From Ulva prolifera (lineage: Eukaryota; Chlorophyta; Ulvophyceae; Ulvales; Ulvaceae): DNA of 64,000 nt. Of this stretch, positions 11,176 to 31,100 are shown piece after piece (the first letter of the stretch is position 1; every line of letters begins with the position of its first letter). Below the pieces are notes generated by a model that searched no databases, had not been told where the DNA came from, and saw only the letters and a program-made list of their open reading frames with translations. A program made the position numbers and the translations under genes. The stretch is taken from contig CM041202.1 of NCBI GenBank assembly GCA_023078555.1, positions 1,043,022 through 1,107,021 on the forward strand. The letters run 5' to 3'.

Positions 11176-11187
11176 ATGTCACAGTGA
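11176..11187 (+). repeat. Target-site duplication, left copy (ATGTCACAGTGA)
   Basis: 12-bp direct repeat, repeated exactly at 11304-11315, bracketing the hammerhead-bearing element. Confidence 0.85.
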
Positions 11188-11303
11188 ACTAACTGAGGTA
11201 GAAAGTTCACTGGTTGATGCTGTATTACATGAACATCACGGAGCGGCATAACATGTTTCGGCCTTGCCAAAGGGCCTCATCAGACGCCTACGTGGGCCAA
11301 GCA
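11188..11303 (-). mobile_element. Short hammerhead-ribozyme retroelement, copy 1 (116 bp)
   Basis: Begins ACTAACTGAGGTAGAAAG on the plus strand and is about 95% alike over 107 bp to the element at 61188. Each has its own unrelated flanking duplication (12 bp here, 23 bp there), so these are independent insertions. On the ribozyme strand both share the same 3' end (ending CCTCAGTTAGT) but differ at the 5' end, the pattern left by target-primed reverse transcription. No protein is encoded, so it must move in trans. Penelope-like elements and retrozymes are the known groups that carry type I hammerheads; which one applies here is open. Confidence 0.8.
11237..11294 (-). ncRNA. Type I hammerhead ribozyme, copy 1
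   Basis: Reading the minus strand, stem I is CACG + GGCGU pairing with AUGCC + CGUG, with an internal loop UA/GCUC. The core is CUGAUGA (11277-11283). Stem II is GGCC/GGCC closing loop CUUUGGCAA. Then GAA, the self-complementary ACAUGU as a minimal stem III, and U as the cleavage-site nucleotide before AUGCC. All invariant core bases (C3 U4 G5 A6, G8 A9, G12 A13 A14, A15.1-U16.1, H17) are present. Stem III is so short that cleavage in a dimer, as known for newt and retrozyme hammerheads, is likely. Confidence 0.8.
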
Positions 11304-11315
11304 ATGTCACAGTGA
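11304..11315 (+). repeat. Target-site duplication, right copy (ATGTCACAGTGA)
   Basis: Exact repeat of 11176-11187. Confidence 0.85.
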
Positions 11316-11456
11316 GCAAACAGAAATGTTACCATGCATGCACATGTGCAGAGCTGCCGTGGGATGTGTGTTTGGGAACCTCGCTCTTCCCTGAGATGAC
11401 TTGAGCTCGCATCAGGTGTCTGTGGGCGCCGTGGCTGGGCATGGGTTATGACTGTT

Positions 11457-11501
11457 CAGTGATAAGACAGCAATACGACTTCAAGAGAGGTCTTATCACT
11501 G
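11457..11501. repeat. 12-bp inverted repeat (stem-loop)
   Basis: CAGTGATAAGAC (11457-11468) and GTCTTATCACTG (11490-11501) are perfect complements separated by 21 nt. No T-run follows, and there is no evidence for a terminator or RNA gene. Confidence 0.7.
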
Positions 11502-13278
11502 GACTGTCACATGGGTGCATGCGTGCGCATGCATGAACATATCTGAAGCGCATATATCGGAGTCATGATCGGAACTAGTTGATTGGGAAGCTTGGCCCAT
11601 CCGGACTGCATTCATGATCATCAGGACTGTAGGAGCATGAGGTTGGATGTGTGCATGGAGGTTTAAGTTACCGCAGTTTACTAGTAGTACTAGATCATAT
11701 GTTCATGATGGGAGTGGTACCGATTGCATACTATGTAGTACTTGTGTCCACTCACCCCTCTCAGCTACATGTGCATTGTTTACTGCATGTTGAAATGTGG
11801 GCAATTCAAGCACACATATACATCTGTGTGGAGTGCATGCCAAGAGCTGCAATGTACACAAAAAGTGATCTGAAGTGGCATGGCTGGAGTTGATTTGTTT
11901 TGCTTGTCGAAACCATTGTTACAAGGATAGAGGCGAACAAACGAGTATCGCCGTTAGGACAGTGTACAATCAAAGCATCAGTCTTTATAAAACACCCAAG
12001 CCATGGTTAGCATCCCACGGAAGCAACACATCAGGACACCTGCAACATGCATAGCGCACCAGTACAGGTGCACAAACAACAATTTCCCCAACATGGCCAC
12101 CATGTCCGCTAATGCGCCTTCCAACAAATCCGCACTTGGTACACAAATTCACCCAATTGGAAGTGTGTCCCGTTACTAAGAGTTCCTAGTACGCCGACGT
12201 AATACTCAGAGGGCCGAAACCCCCAGATTCAAAGCCCTGACCCAAACAAATACAAAACGCGGCAGATGCACACAGCCATGCCCACCCTGCGCCACGCCTT
12301 GTTGTGCTAGGGTTATACATGCCTTGGCACACTGCCACTGACTACAATTCAGTCACAATGCACCTGACAACCCCCCGACCTGTGCCATTGCCCACACTCA
12401 GGCTGACCATATCCCGCCCAACTCAGCAGACTCTCTGCATGCCGCCATGCCCAGATGTCATGCAATAGGGCGAGGATCATGATCTGTATCCAGAGCAAAA
12501 CCTTGTCAAGGTCGGACGTAACAGTTTAGGGAAAGGACAGGAGGAGTTTGTCGCCACAATCCTCCGGGACTGCGCACACAGTCAGGTCCGGATTACCGAT
12601 GGGTGCACAGACCGTATCTGCGTCACACTTTGCCAGGCTCGAACATGTAACAGTGACCGCACATTCGGCACCATCACCGACAGTGACCTGCACAGCACGT
12701 GGGACTGGTCGAGTGTCAATGGGGCATAGGTTATAGAGCCATGACGGTGAACCTTAAAAATTGTGGACATTTGCACATAGTCAAGTCAGAGGAGTTGATG
12801 TATTCAAACATGCGCCATCATATGGGCCCATGGAAATGCCACAACAATCGTGCGGTGCAGATCAGTGCATCGACAAACAACAACAAGTACGCAGAAGCAG
12901 AAGCATCACACCGTATAGCCTGCAAAGTTGGAAACGCCTTGGCTGCTGCATGGGCAATCGCCTTCTGCATACCAGAGCCTCTGCTGAGCGACGTTAAGGG
13001 GTAATACACACATGTCACGTGCATTTCAACAGGACCAGCTTGACTCATGCTACATCCATGTCTGCTCTAGCCAGCATGTCCTGTAGGTGAAATGCCGTGT
13101 GACCTGTCCCTCAAGAGGTGAGAGGAACATGTAAGCCTTCAAGGGCTATGTCCAGGACATCATACAAATAGCTCAAATTCATGTCCATACGATCGTGACG
13201 TGCAAAATCACGGTGAGTTTCCCCCCGGGAGCTGCAATGGCAGTGCATGGGAGGTACACTGAAAGGTCAGTGTGAAAC
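11502..13278. other. No gene recognised
   Basis: About 1.8 kb downstream of the putative copy A terminus. Only short overlapping frames; no repeat partner in the window. Confidence 0.4.
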
Positions 13279-21872
<8,594 letters not shown>

Positions 21873-22024
21873 CCTTCTTCTCCGATATCAGCCTGCACAT
21901 GTCGGCCGCTCGTCAACCTCTTCCCGAACTTGTGGTGGCTGGCGATGCTACCACCTGCGTGAGGATGCAGAGGCTGGACAGGGTGTGGCTGGAGGTGATC
22001 ATGTGGCACAGGGACAAGGGTGAT

Positions 22025-22450
22025 GGGTAGGTCGCACTGCAGAAACGGTGTTGAAACAGTGTTGCACAACAACAGAACCACTGCGACAGCACGCGCAAGT
22101 CACAAACAGTGACGGGTGGCCTAGAGTTTGGGGGCTGGGTTTCGGGGGTTCGGGTGTACAGGTGAGTGGGGTGGTGCGCGGGTGGGGGGCAGCTGATGGG
22201 CGGGGTGGCCACGGGAGGCCATGGGTTTTGCTGGAAGAGGCTGGGGCCTCCCGGGGTTTGTTGAGGGCCCCGCAACCGTGCGTCTCTGTGCAGCTGCATG
22301 CAGGTGTCTCTGTGTATTTGGAATTACAACTGTGCTGCGTGGACATCCAGGGCTCTGGGGCCAGGCGGTGGGGCGGGTGGCAAGTGGGCATGGGCTTGTG
22401 AGTGTGATTGTGGGTGTGGCGTATGGCCATGGGGGCCTGTACATCTGTGT
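22025..22450 (+). repeat. G/T-rich low-complexity region related to TTGTAAC repeats
   Basis: G-rich on the plus strand (GGGGGCTGGGTTTCGGGGG and similar). It runs up to the inverted tail at 22451-22491 (GTTACAAGGACAAACC, then GGTGGCACCACGGGCAAC). No gene supported. Confidence 0.45.
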
Positions 22451-22685
22451 TACAAGGACAAACCAAGGCAGGTGGCACCACGGGCAACAACCATGGAGAC
22501 CTCGAGGACCACTGGAAACCTCGAGGACCACTGAGCTCACACACAAACATCCAGCACCGTCCGTCGCAACGCACACTCCATCGTCGCAACGCACACCACA
22601 GTCCACCACACGTCAACACCCACCCTGGCCGCAGCCACATACACCTCAATCAGGCAAGATCGGGGATCCAGGCCCACAACAACAA

Positions 22686-22760
22686 AAACAGTACAAAAGA
22701 GTAGACGGGAGAAGACAAACACAGAAAAAGAATCGCATCCGAAACAATAGCAACACACAA
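22686..22760 (-). repeat. Solo copy of tail family 1
   Basis: CAAAAGAGTAGACGGGAGAA then GACAAACACAGAAAAAGAAT and CGCATCCGAAACAA: an inverted, diverged copy of the reverse-transcriptase element 3' tail. Confidence 0.75.
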
Positions 22761-22789
22761 TAACACTACGCAGGCCCACAACAACTAAA

Positions 22790-24455
22790 CAAAAACTCGA
22801 GCGACAACACCCACCACTGCCACACCCCAGACGGCCTGACTGCATGGAGAGGGCCGCGGAGATTTGAGGTCCTGAACGACACCTCTCCTCGCCCGCATGT
22901 GCAGTGCAGGGTGTGCACGTGCCCGGGGGAATCATGGACGCAACGTCACATTGTGGCGAAAAAAGGTCTTGATGCGGTGCAGCAGACGGGCAATTGCGCG
23001 TCACAGGTGAACAGACATAGCAGATGTGGCCCGGCTTTACTCAAGTTCGTGTGCACACATGCGACCGGACGTGCTTGCGAGAATGCACATGGCGTACGTA
23101 GCAGCTACGACGTCGCGAACGCCCTGCGACGCGTCGCGAGGCGGCCGCGACGGGAGTCACGACACCTAACCCGCGCACGACATGTACGTCGACGGCATGC
23201 CAACCCACAAGAGACGATCAGCACGCTGCCAGAACTTTTGCGCGCTCGCGCTGGAACAGGGGTGATACCGGGGAACGTAGTCGTCACCGGAGTGAAAGAT
23301 TCGGGCAGACCACATGCCGCCTCCCCGCTGCGGACTGACACGCGAGCTGGGCAGCAAGCGCATACGCAGTGCGCACCGGCGCCGGTAAAGGGGTACACAG
23401 GACGCAGCTAGCATAGGCAAGTAGCATTAGGAGGTTGGAGACACAGAGCTGAGACACAGTACTGAGACACGCAAAAAAGAAGACCTTTAAATCTCTCACT
23501 CTTTCGTAGACGGAACTGGCATCGGTGTTGGTGGCAGGCGGCTGGCCAAGGGATGTGGATGTGGCGGAGTTCCAACGACAATACAACAGACTGAACCGGA
23601 GAAGACAAACACCATGGAAGAACGACGTCCGATAAAACAGCAACATACACAAAATCACACCACAACCGCGCCAACACCTCGAGGTGATCAGCCCAGGAAG
23701 ATCGCGTCACCCAATCGAAGGAGGCGGCGCAGCAACCTTGCATCTGCGGTCACGCGCGATCGCGATCATAGGCAGGGGCGATTGATTGCTGTACACCGCC
23801 TCGTACACCGGAATCAAGCCAAAGATGTGTATTTACACTCGTAAACGATCAACCTTGAGTGCCAGGCATCCGCGGGCACTGGCCGGCCCGGCCCGGGGGA
23901 AAACATGGCCATCTGGCCATCCGGCAGGGAGCACGCGCGTTGCCACCAATGAGAGTAGAGGTTGGAAGCGCACGGTTGTATCAGGATCCTTGGCTGTACA
24001 CTGCGGTTTCTGCAGTCGTGGCTTGGGCTGTTGTTGCACGATTCCGTGAACACAGGCAGCACGAGGTGTCGAGTCCGGGGCGCCTCCGTGGCCACACCAG
24101 ATTAAGCGGATTTATGGCAAGCTGGTCGTGCGGGGTGAACAGATCGGCTGTTGATCAAGCACACATCACATCATGGTGTACTGTACAGGCAGTCTGCCTT
24201 TTATGTGTTCGCTTCAGACCGATGTCGAAGGTGCTTTCGATGCCGACGTCACCAGCTGCGCAGCCCGGAATGTCCCGATATGTCCAAGCGGCTGCTGTCC
24301 AGGCATAATGCGCACGTTGCCTGATGACAACGATGCTTTTGGAACCACATGATCGGAGACCACATACGAATGATGAAATTGACGGTCCAGCATGCCGCGT
24401 AATCTATTGATATTGAGCCTCAAAATTCCAACTGCCCGTGCACTTGATACTGTAG
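22790..24455. other. No gene recognised; GC-rich island 23040-23400
   Basis: A 170-codon plus-strand frame (22899-23411) sits in a GC- and CpG-rich stretch. It has no recognisable domain and is Arg-rich as expected from composition. A possible diverged tail fragment (CTCACTCTTTCGTAGACGG) is at 23494-23512. Confidence 0.35.
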
Positions 24456-24460
24456 TTTTA

Positions 24461-24497
24461 CCAAAGAGTGAACGGAAGAAGACAAACACCAAAATTG
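24461..24497 (-). repeat. Solo copy of tail family 1
   Basis: CCAAAGAGTGAACGGAAGAA then GACAAACACCAAAA, the inverted tail of the reverse-transcriptase element. Only about 37 bp long. Confidence 0.7.
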
Positions 24498-24965
24498 TAA
24501 GTACTTCATTATGAAGTACGTGGCACATGTTGTCGCAGGCAGCCGCAACTTGCACCTCGGCCATCACCGACGTCGCGTCGCGTCGCTTCGACGTCTCGTC
24601 GACGTCGCGTCGTATACATTGCTGCACGCTGCAGCTGCGCTGTGCAGTGTGGCTGCGACTTTCACGAGCACCAAGGCGACGAGGCTTTGTTGCTGTGTCT
24701 GCACGATGACTCGGAAGAGATTCTTGTGCTGTGTCTGAATACAGCCGTGTGGTCTTTCGTGGCATGTACCAAAACAAGTCAAAGATTCCCATCGCGCCTT
24801 GGCTTCGTCTTCCCTTTGTGTCGAGGCCCCATCTTGTAGACGTGCCGATCCCATGACGCGCTAATGACTATTTCATTAATTGTATGTACGTGCATGTGGG
24901 CCACAGGTACTCCACATGTGCCCCAAGACGTTGACTCGATTTGAGTGCTTTGCATTTACAAAAGA

Positions 24966-25040
24966 CTTTACAAAAGAGTGAACGGGAGAAAAAAAACACC
25001 GAAACCGAATCTCATTCGAATCAACATCAACATACCCTCA
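24966..25040 (-). repeat. Solo copy of tail family 1
   Basis: TTTACAAAAGAGTGAACGGG, then AACACCGAAACCGAATCTCA and TTCGAATCAACATCAACA. A good match to the tail after 4845 in inverted orientation. Confidence 0.85.
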
Positions 25041-25234
25041 CACATTTGAGTGCTAAATCGGCCTTACCGTGGCCTGCACTGACTTCCCACATAGCCATTC
25101 TTTTGTACCCTTCCCACATAGCCCTGAGTCAGATTGTTCTTTCCTCGCAACGTCGCGGCGGACCTCGCATGGTCTCTGTTTTGCCTTACTACGAGGCATA
25201 AAGCGTTTGTGTGTGGCCTCTGCGGCTGTGTTGC

Positions 25235-25258
25235 GATCGACCCCTGCAGGGGTCGATC
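25235..25258. repeat. 24-bp perfect palindrome
   Basis: GATCGACCCCTG followed by its exact complement CAGGGGTCGATC. It overlaps by four bases (GATC) the larger palindrome that follows. Confidence 0.95.
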
Positions 25259-25318
25259 ACGCACGTCTCGAAGCACTCACCATCAGCTGATGGTGAGTGC
25301 TTCGAGACGTGCGTGATC
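25255..25318. repeat. 64-bp perfect palindrome
   Basis: The left arm starts GATCACGCACGTCTCG and ends CACCATCAG; the right arm is its exact reverse complement with no spacer (centre CATCAG/CTGATG, 25286/25287). A degenerate third arm (TGTTTCGAGATGTGCGCACA) follows at about 25324. Possible cruciform or footprint of a hairpin-forming element. Confidence 0.97.
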
Positions 25319-26280
25319 AGCAAGTGTTTCGAGATGTGCGCACATGATCGTGACGTGTACAAAATTGCCACAGGGGTGCGTCTTGAGCGTGCGTCGTGCT
25401 GGCATAAAACTTACAAAAGAGTGACGGGCTGGTAAGTCGTGACAGCCATTGCAGGATGATGCGGCCAGAAAATTAGCCGCTTGTACATAATTCTTGCATT
25501 ACTGCTCGCACAATGTGCTGCGGGCGTGGTGCGTACGTATACAGCCAAATGACATCTTGCACTGACTTCTGCACTCTTTTGTGAACCAGATCTTGCACTT
25601 GCGCGTCAGACATGCGCTGTGTCGTTGCTGCAGCCGCACATGTGCCTTGCTTTGTGATACAAGAATAAATGCGGCGAGGTAGGCAGCACCGTAAAAGAAG
25701 CCAGCAGAGGAAGCACAGACCCACACACCCACTTTGTTGAGGCCGCGAAGCGGCTGTGCTTTGTGAAACGTCAGATTTTGTCATATATGGTACAGAAGTG
25801 TGATGTAAAAAAGAGTAAACGGGGGAGATTTCTTCGAAGTGCCACAAAACTCTGGTGTCCTGTGATGTGTCTGTCAACTTGTCGTTTACTCTAGAGCTGC
25901 TTGTGCAACACATTAGTTCCAACACACCCGACGGGTACGGACTAGACTATACTACGACCGACCGCACACAAAAGCACGCAGACTGACACAAATAATATCT
26001 TCCGTATCTTCAAGCTACGCATGTCACAGAAGAGACAGTGCACAGAAGAGTATTCAGATCCAAATGGGCCCTTACACACTTGAGCACATGTGATGTACAT
26101 CATATATAACCATCACACCCAAAACAAATCTGCTTTAAAGCAGATTATTTACTCATTTTGTCAGACTGCAAAGTTGAGTCATTGAACTCAGACAAGTGTG
26201 CATGCCGTGAATGCTGCAAATGTTGCAAGTGCTGCAACATGTCATGGACAAATAGGGGATGGACGAGACGATAGATGGAC
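25319..26280. other. No gene; short tail fragments
   Basis: Contains fragments of tail family 1 at about 25408-25430 and 25803-25830, and of the TTGTAAC family at about 25655-25720. No reading frame is supported. Confidence 0.4.
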
Positions 26281-26284
26281 AGAT

Positions 26285-27060
26285 AAATAGACAAGCGACA
26301 AGCCCCCCTTCGGGGCGCTCTTACGCCTTGATGCTCGAAGCTTAAGCATGACGCTTATTCCTGGCGGGGCGCTGCAGCCAGCGTGGCCAGAGGTGCAGCG
26401 CGGATGCGGCGCTCTGCTGCTCGAAGCGTGATGCCTGAACCTCGATGCAATTTGTTTATGTTGCTCGGTAAATATGATGTATGATATGTAATTAGAATAT
26501 GTGATGCCTCTGTCGAGCCTGAAGCGGCCGCATCCGTAGCGGAGCGCTGCTGAAAGCCGCGTGGCCAGAGGTGTGGTGAAAGTGAGTCAGCATATGGAAG
26601 CTTCTGATTACGTATGGTGTTGGAGTGTACTCGAAGTATCGAGTCAGGGCCAAATAGGCCTGGATACTCTAGAGGACTCTAGATACATTGTGCGAACCAT
26701 GTGTGCTATGGAGCACAACACAAGCCAGGCAGTAAGCCTGGTGTGCGGAACATATATCAAGGCGCGGTTGCGCTGGTGTTGTATACTCTTTCTCTTGCTC
26801 CGTACGGAGCATGTTATATATCGATGTTACACGTGTAACATCGATATTATCAACAAGGTGCAGCGCGGCTTCGCCGCTCGATTCCGCTGCAAGGGAACGG
26901 CACGAACGCGAAGCGACCGACGCCGCGGAGTTTTTGGAAACACAGGCACAGATACGAAGCTGACGCCGAAGCTCCGAGGCGGAGCGAGGCCGGAATGGAG
27001 CAGCCGCCGGACAATCGATACATACATTAATGTCGCTGAATATTATACTTTAGATACAGG
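26285..27060. other. Organelle-like island of GC-rich hairpins in AT-rich DNA
   Basis: Short GC clusters with small palindromes (CCCCCCTTCGGGGCG, GCTCCGTACGGAGC at 26798-26811, GCGCGGCTTCGCCGCTCG, CCGAAGCTCCGAGGCGGAGC) are separated by AT-rich spacers. A perfect 30-bp palindrome is at 26818-26847. The style is typical of intergenic DNA in green-algal plastid or mitochondrial genomes and unlike the rest of the window. A transferred organelle fragment is an inference; no organelle gene was recognised. Confidence 0.4.
26818..26847. repeat. 30-bp perfect palindrome
   Basis: ATATCGATGTTACAC followed by GTGTAACATCGATAT with no spacer. Confidence 0.95.
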
Positions 27061-28185
27061 TCGCTACATGTTATCCTTTAGATAGACGATGAAAGGGTTT
27101 TACTATTCCTTACGAGGAGACCCACAATTGCAATATGCACAGCCTTAGGGTATTGTAAAACACACCACCGAAACATGCAAGTAAGCACAACTGTTGTAAA
27201 GGCCAAGTCTGTCTGCTCAAAAGCACACATTTTCCAGATATGCAGGCACCAATTGTGGATACATGTGTTTATATTGTAGGCAAGTGCCCTGCTAGCATGT
27301 AAAGTAAATCTGAATGTACTGAGCCGTATCCTATTGGACATTGACAACTCCGAGTTACCGGGACCACATATGCCGAAGGGGTAAACCACCAGGAAGCCCC
27401 CTCTCAGACTACCGTACGTAACTCAAAGGGCCTCCTCATGTACTAAGCGAGATGGTCACAAACGAAAATCCCCCAAAGCGCACGCAGAATCGAACCCACG
27501 CCCTCCTGAAATGGTAGCTTTTAATCCGTCCTCAACCCATTGGACCCATGTGCTAGACAAAAGTATAACAAAGATATCAGAGGCGACTCATACCTCAGAG
27601 TGCCAGCCTGTACCACGTCACAGCTGTGCACATGAGCTGCATGCATACATCTACATGTGAATAAGTCCACATGCCCAAAAAGTGGCACCCGCATCTCTCA
27701 GCGTGTATAATCTCACATACCAATCCCATGTAGCATGCCACGTTATGCCACAGCCTTTTGGCAGTGCGAAGAGCCAGCACAGTACGTGACATGTCATGCA
27801 TGTGTAGCATGCATACCCCTGGACGGCGCTTGCGCATGCCAAGGGTGCATCGTCAATAACCATGCCGGCCAAGCTACGCCTGCGTCTCCATGCAGCACGG
27901 CATTGCTGCATTGGATTGACAGAAGATGATACATGCGAAATCCCAATGCCCGCAGAAGATTGCAAGATCTCGCGAGATGCTGCACCGTGATCTGTACAGA
28001 TATCAACGTTAACGAGCAGCGTGATTCCATAATTCCACAGAGCTATCAGTAGCCAGGACAACGCAAAGCAGAGACGGGCCTAGGCACGTATATTCCAAGT
28101 GTTTTGTTGTGATCGATACAATTACCTTGGGTCGATTGGGGCGCTTCTGTTCTAGTCATTCCACTGTGTGCAGCATTGTAATCAA
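27061..28185. other. No gene recognised
   Basis: No frame with recognisable features. A degenerate tRNA-like segment near 27462-27552 (minus strand, GGTTCGATTC) fails to form a T stem and is not called. Confidence 0.4.
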
Positions 28186-28205
28186 GACAGGGGTATACCC
28201 CTGTC
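28186..28205. repeat. 20-bp perfect palindrome
   Basis: GACAGGGGTA followed by TACCCCTGTC. Confidence 0.9.
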
Positions 28206-28249
28206 TTTCTCTCCTGTCGTTTTCTGTGTGTTCGCTAGGGTGCCCAGCT

Positions 28250-28620
28250 CCCTACGCTACCCAATCAGTCAACAACAACACACCAACATCGCCCATGGTG
28301 AGTCGGCCACATGGCAGTGTGGAGAGAAAGGCTCCCGCTGGTCCGCCCGGCGAGCTCCGTATCCTCGATACTTCCAGCCAGTTGGCCGACATGTCAAGGT
28401 CAAGGGCCCGACATGCCCGCGAACTCCATCTCGTGCATGTCGTCGAACACCAGCTATCAGCGCTGCTACATGCCGCCCCGACTGGTTCCGCAGACAGGGC
28501 GAAGCACTTCCGGCGGGCCGGCAAGGTTGCGCTCTGCCATGCCGGCCGCAGATGCGTAAGTTGCACTGTCGATGCATTCTTCCAGCTGCAGCATCTCCGG
28601 GCAAAGTATCATGAAAGCGG
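28250..28620 (-). pseudogene. Reverse-transcriptase element relic (middle part)
   Basis: Minus-strand translation keeps GGPAGAFLSTLPCGRLTMGD and the upstream LDLDMSANWLEVSRIRSSP, matching GGPAGAFLSALPGGVLTMGD and IDLDTPAGRREAAWLRSAS of the 3.1-4.8 kb element. The frame is shifted and interrupted elsewhere, so this is an old degraded copy, clearly more diverged than the copies at 3-5 and 43.5 kb. Confidence 0.75.
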
Positions 28621-29609
28621 GAGCTAAGGGAACATGATTTACAGTGTGGGGAGTGACCAGTCACGATATCACAATGGTAATGGATATCACACTTGTCATG
28701 ACAGCGGGAGCTCAGTGAAGACAATAATGTTCACCTGCTACAATCTACCTGTATGCAATCAACATACCCAACTGCCACATGCCATATATGACTCTCTGCA
28801 CAGACCTAATCAGACCTATGCATGCACATGCATGCCATGCACACAGTGCATTGGACTACACAGCAACTTCGCACGACACCAAGCCCGCCATGGAAAAGGT
28901 GAGCCAACAATCGACAAGCCATATTCATCAGGGCATCCATACCTGCATCCGTGTCCGCAACTCGGATTGAATGTTTCCGTTGGTTGTAAACTCCGCGGGC
29001 GCCAAGGACAAGACACTAGGACATGATACTAGTAGGATGCTACATGCTGCAGAAGCACCGCGTGATCTAAGCTGCGCACATGCGGCGCAAGCCAATCAAA
29101 CAACACCGCCCGCATCCACAGCGGCATGCAACCACTTAGTGACACGAGCAGCAAGCTTGCTCATCTCAGCTAGCTCATCTTAAGATGAAATGAGCCTGCA
29201 GTGAGAGCGTGATTCGCACAAGGGTCTCAACAAGGCCCTCAACCGCTCTCGCGCGCTGTGAGAAGCAGAGGCTCCTGAGGTGCAAGCGTGTCGTAGCTGT
29301 GATTACGCGAGTGCAGCAGGTCACACGCATTTGGCTGTGACTCTGCGTACAGTTCCCGCCATTGATGCTGCGTACCGTAGGTCAGCGCTAGCTGTCAAGT
29401 GCACAGAATAAAGGACGTAGCTGTCAAGTCCAGGTCATCTTTGCCTGGAAATTGACAGATTAGAATGCTTTGCTGTGTTTGTCTGTGTACTGACTACAGC
29501 AGAAATCAGCGTGCTGAGCGTAATACGTGGTGCAGGATTCTGTACAGTATGATAATTGATCATAGCAGCGAACAAAGCTCATATTTCCACACGCACGCGT
29601 GTCTCGAGA

Positions 29610-29700
29610 TGATCACCTTGGCGACGTACCCCGGAGTGCCCAGTGCTATGCCAACGCCCTTGAAGCCGTTTTTAGTCGGGAGAGCAGTGCCCTATATTGG
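29610..29700 (-). pseudogene. Reverse-transcriptase element relic (upstream part)
   Basis: Minus-strand NGFKGVGIALGTPGYVAKVI matches HAGFKAVGTPLGTPEYVAEV of the 3.1-kb element. It lies in the same orientation and order as the relic at 28250-28620, so both are probably pieces of one copy separated by about 600 bp of inserted sequence. Confidence 0.6.
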
Positions 29701-29764
29701 CCTCGAGCGTGTAGCTGTCCTTGTGGTGAGGGCCCTGCGTAAGTCTAGCATCTTCCCTTACTGA

Positions 29765-31100
29765 GCATACATAAATTGGGGCTTGCACGCCCCATTGAAG
29801 GGCACATACTGCCTATGACTTGCCAAAAGCAGTACCTTCAAAGACTCTGCTACAGCATCACATCCGCAGTTGTTACAAATTGGATTACAAAGTAGTAAAG
29901 GGAGTCATGTCTGTGATTGCACTCGGGGCGTGCACTTGTGGAATGCACTTGTGAACTTTCGCAGGACACAGCTGTAGCTACATCATGATCATAAGTGTAG
30001 GTAATCAGTGTAATCAGGGCGATATATCGTTCATCTGTATAGATGAACATTTGAGCATAGCTAACGTGCACCTATAGCTAGATGTACACCTGGGATAACA
30101 ATTGTTCCACTATCAGTATTGATTAATCAACACACGTCTGCGTGTGCATCATCTGTTGTATCCTGTAAAAACAAGAGAGCAGTATTTTGTTGCAATGATC
30201 ACACCACCCACGTCTCACCTGTTTTGTATCCGAATTCGTCAGATGGATCCCAATTCAAGGATTTAGTGGCACGTGCACGGAAGAACGTAAGTACAGTACC
30301 AAAACAGCGTCAATGTTGTGTACTGGACTGGGAGTATCACTTCTTCAGGTTGGTGTTTCTGTTCAATGCAATTACAATTCACTCACAAAACGATTCAGAA
30401 ATTACCGTCCTGTTGTCATTGCCACCGGCTTGCTACGGATAGTGAGCATGCACATACAGCCAACACCGAACGTAAAACCTGTCACCAAGAATTAAAACGG
30501 GCATGATTCGCATGCCACACGCTGCATCAAAGAGGAGAGGACATACAGAAACAAAGCACGAATCAGTTCGAAAGAAAAGTGCATCACTGCTACAAAAATC
30601 AGTACAGGCACAAGCACTCTACAACCCGGCCAACTCCGGCCGGCGCAGCACATCACACCACCCCTCAAACATGCATCACCCCTCTGCCTGCGCCGAGGAT
30701 GTGTGCCAACAATCTACCTCCATTGGTGCAATGGACGTCTTGAAGCACGGCCCAGATGCGCCTCTCATCTCTCGGCTCACATGTGTCGCCACTGGCTGCA
30801 TCAATGGCTGCATGAGCAGTTGCGCGGGACATGTCAAACCTCAGCAGACCCAAGAAGCCCTGCCAGCCACCTTCCATGTGCCTCTGGCTTGCAGCAAGCA
30901 GCACCATTGCCAGTGTTGGAACCTGCAAGCAGTGCTGGTACATATGCCGACAAACAACCAGACGTGAACGGCACATGAAGTACTGCGTGCATGAGGCTGC
31001 TGACCCCACGATACAGACATTCCGATGCATAGTTCAATGGTTGGGGCTCGATGGTATTTCAGCGAACGAACAGTACATGCACATTGCAATCATAGGGCGT
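29765..31100. other. No gene recognised
   Basis: Overlapping frames of 119-154 codons at 30503-31190 (plus) and 30665-31030 (minus) show no domain or splice support. Confidence 0.4.

Noticed and set aside
10653-11270. Minus-strand frame of 205 codons
   Set aside because: Runs into the hammerhead element, which is a recent insertion, and lacks any domain pattern.
11457-11501. Possible transcription terminator stem-loop
   Set aside because: A 21-nt loop with no T-run and a eukaryotic context; kept only as an inverted repeat.
22899-23411. 170-codon plus-strand frame in a GC-rich island
   Set aside because: Arg-rich composition follows base content; no motif or second copy.
27462-27552. tRNA-like sequence on the minus strand with GGTTCGATTC and a plausible acceptor stem (AGCACAT/GTGCGCT)
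   Set aside because: The T stem and anticodon stem do not pair and the D arm is irregular; at best a decayed tRNA or SINE head.
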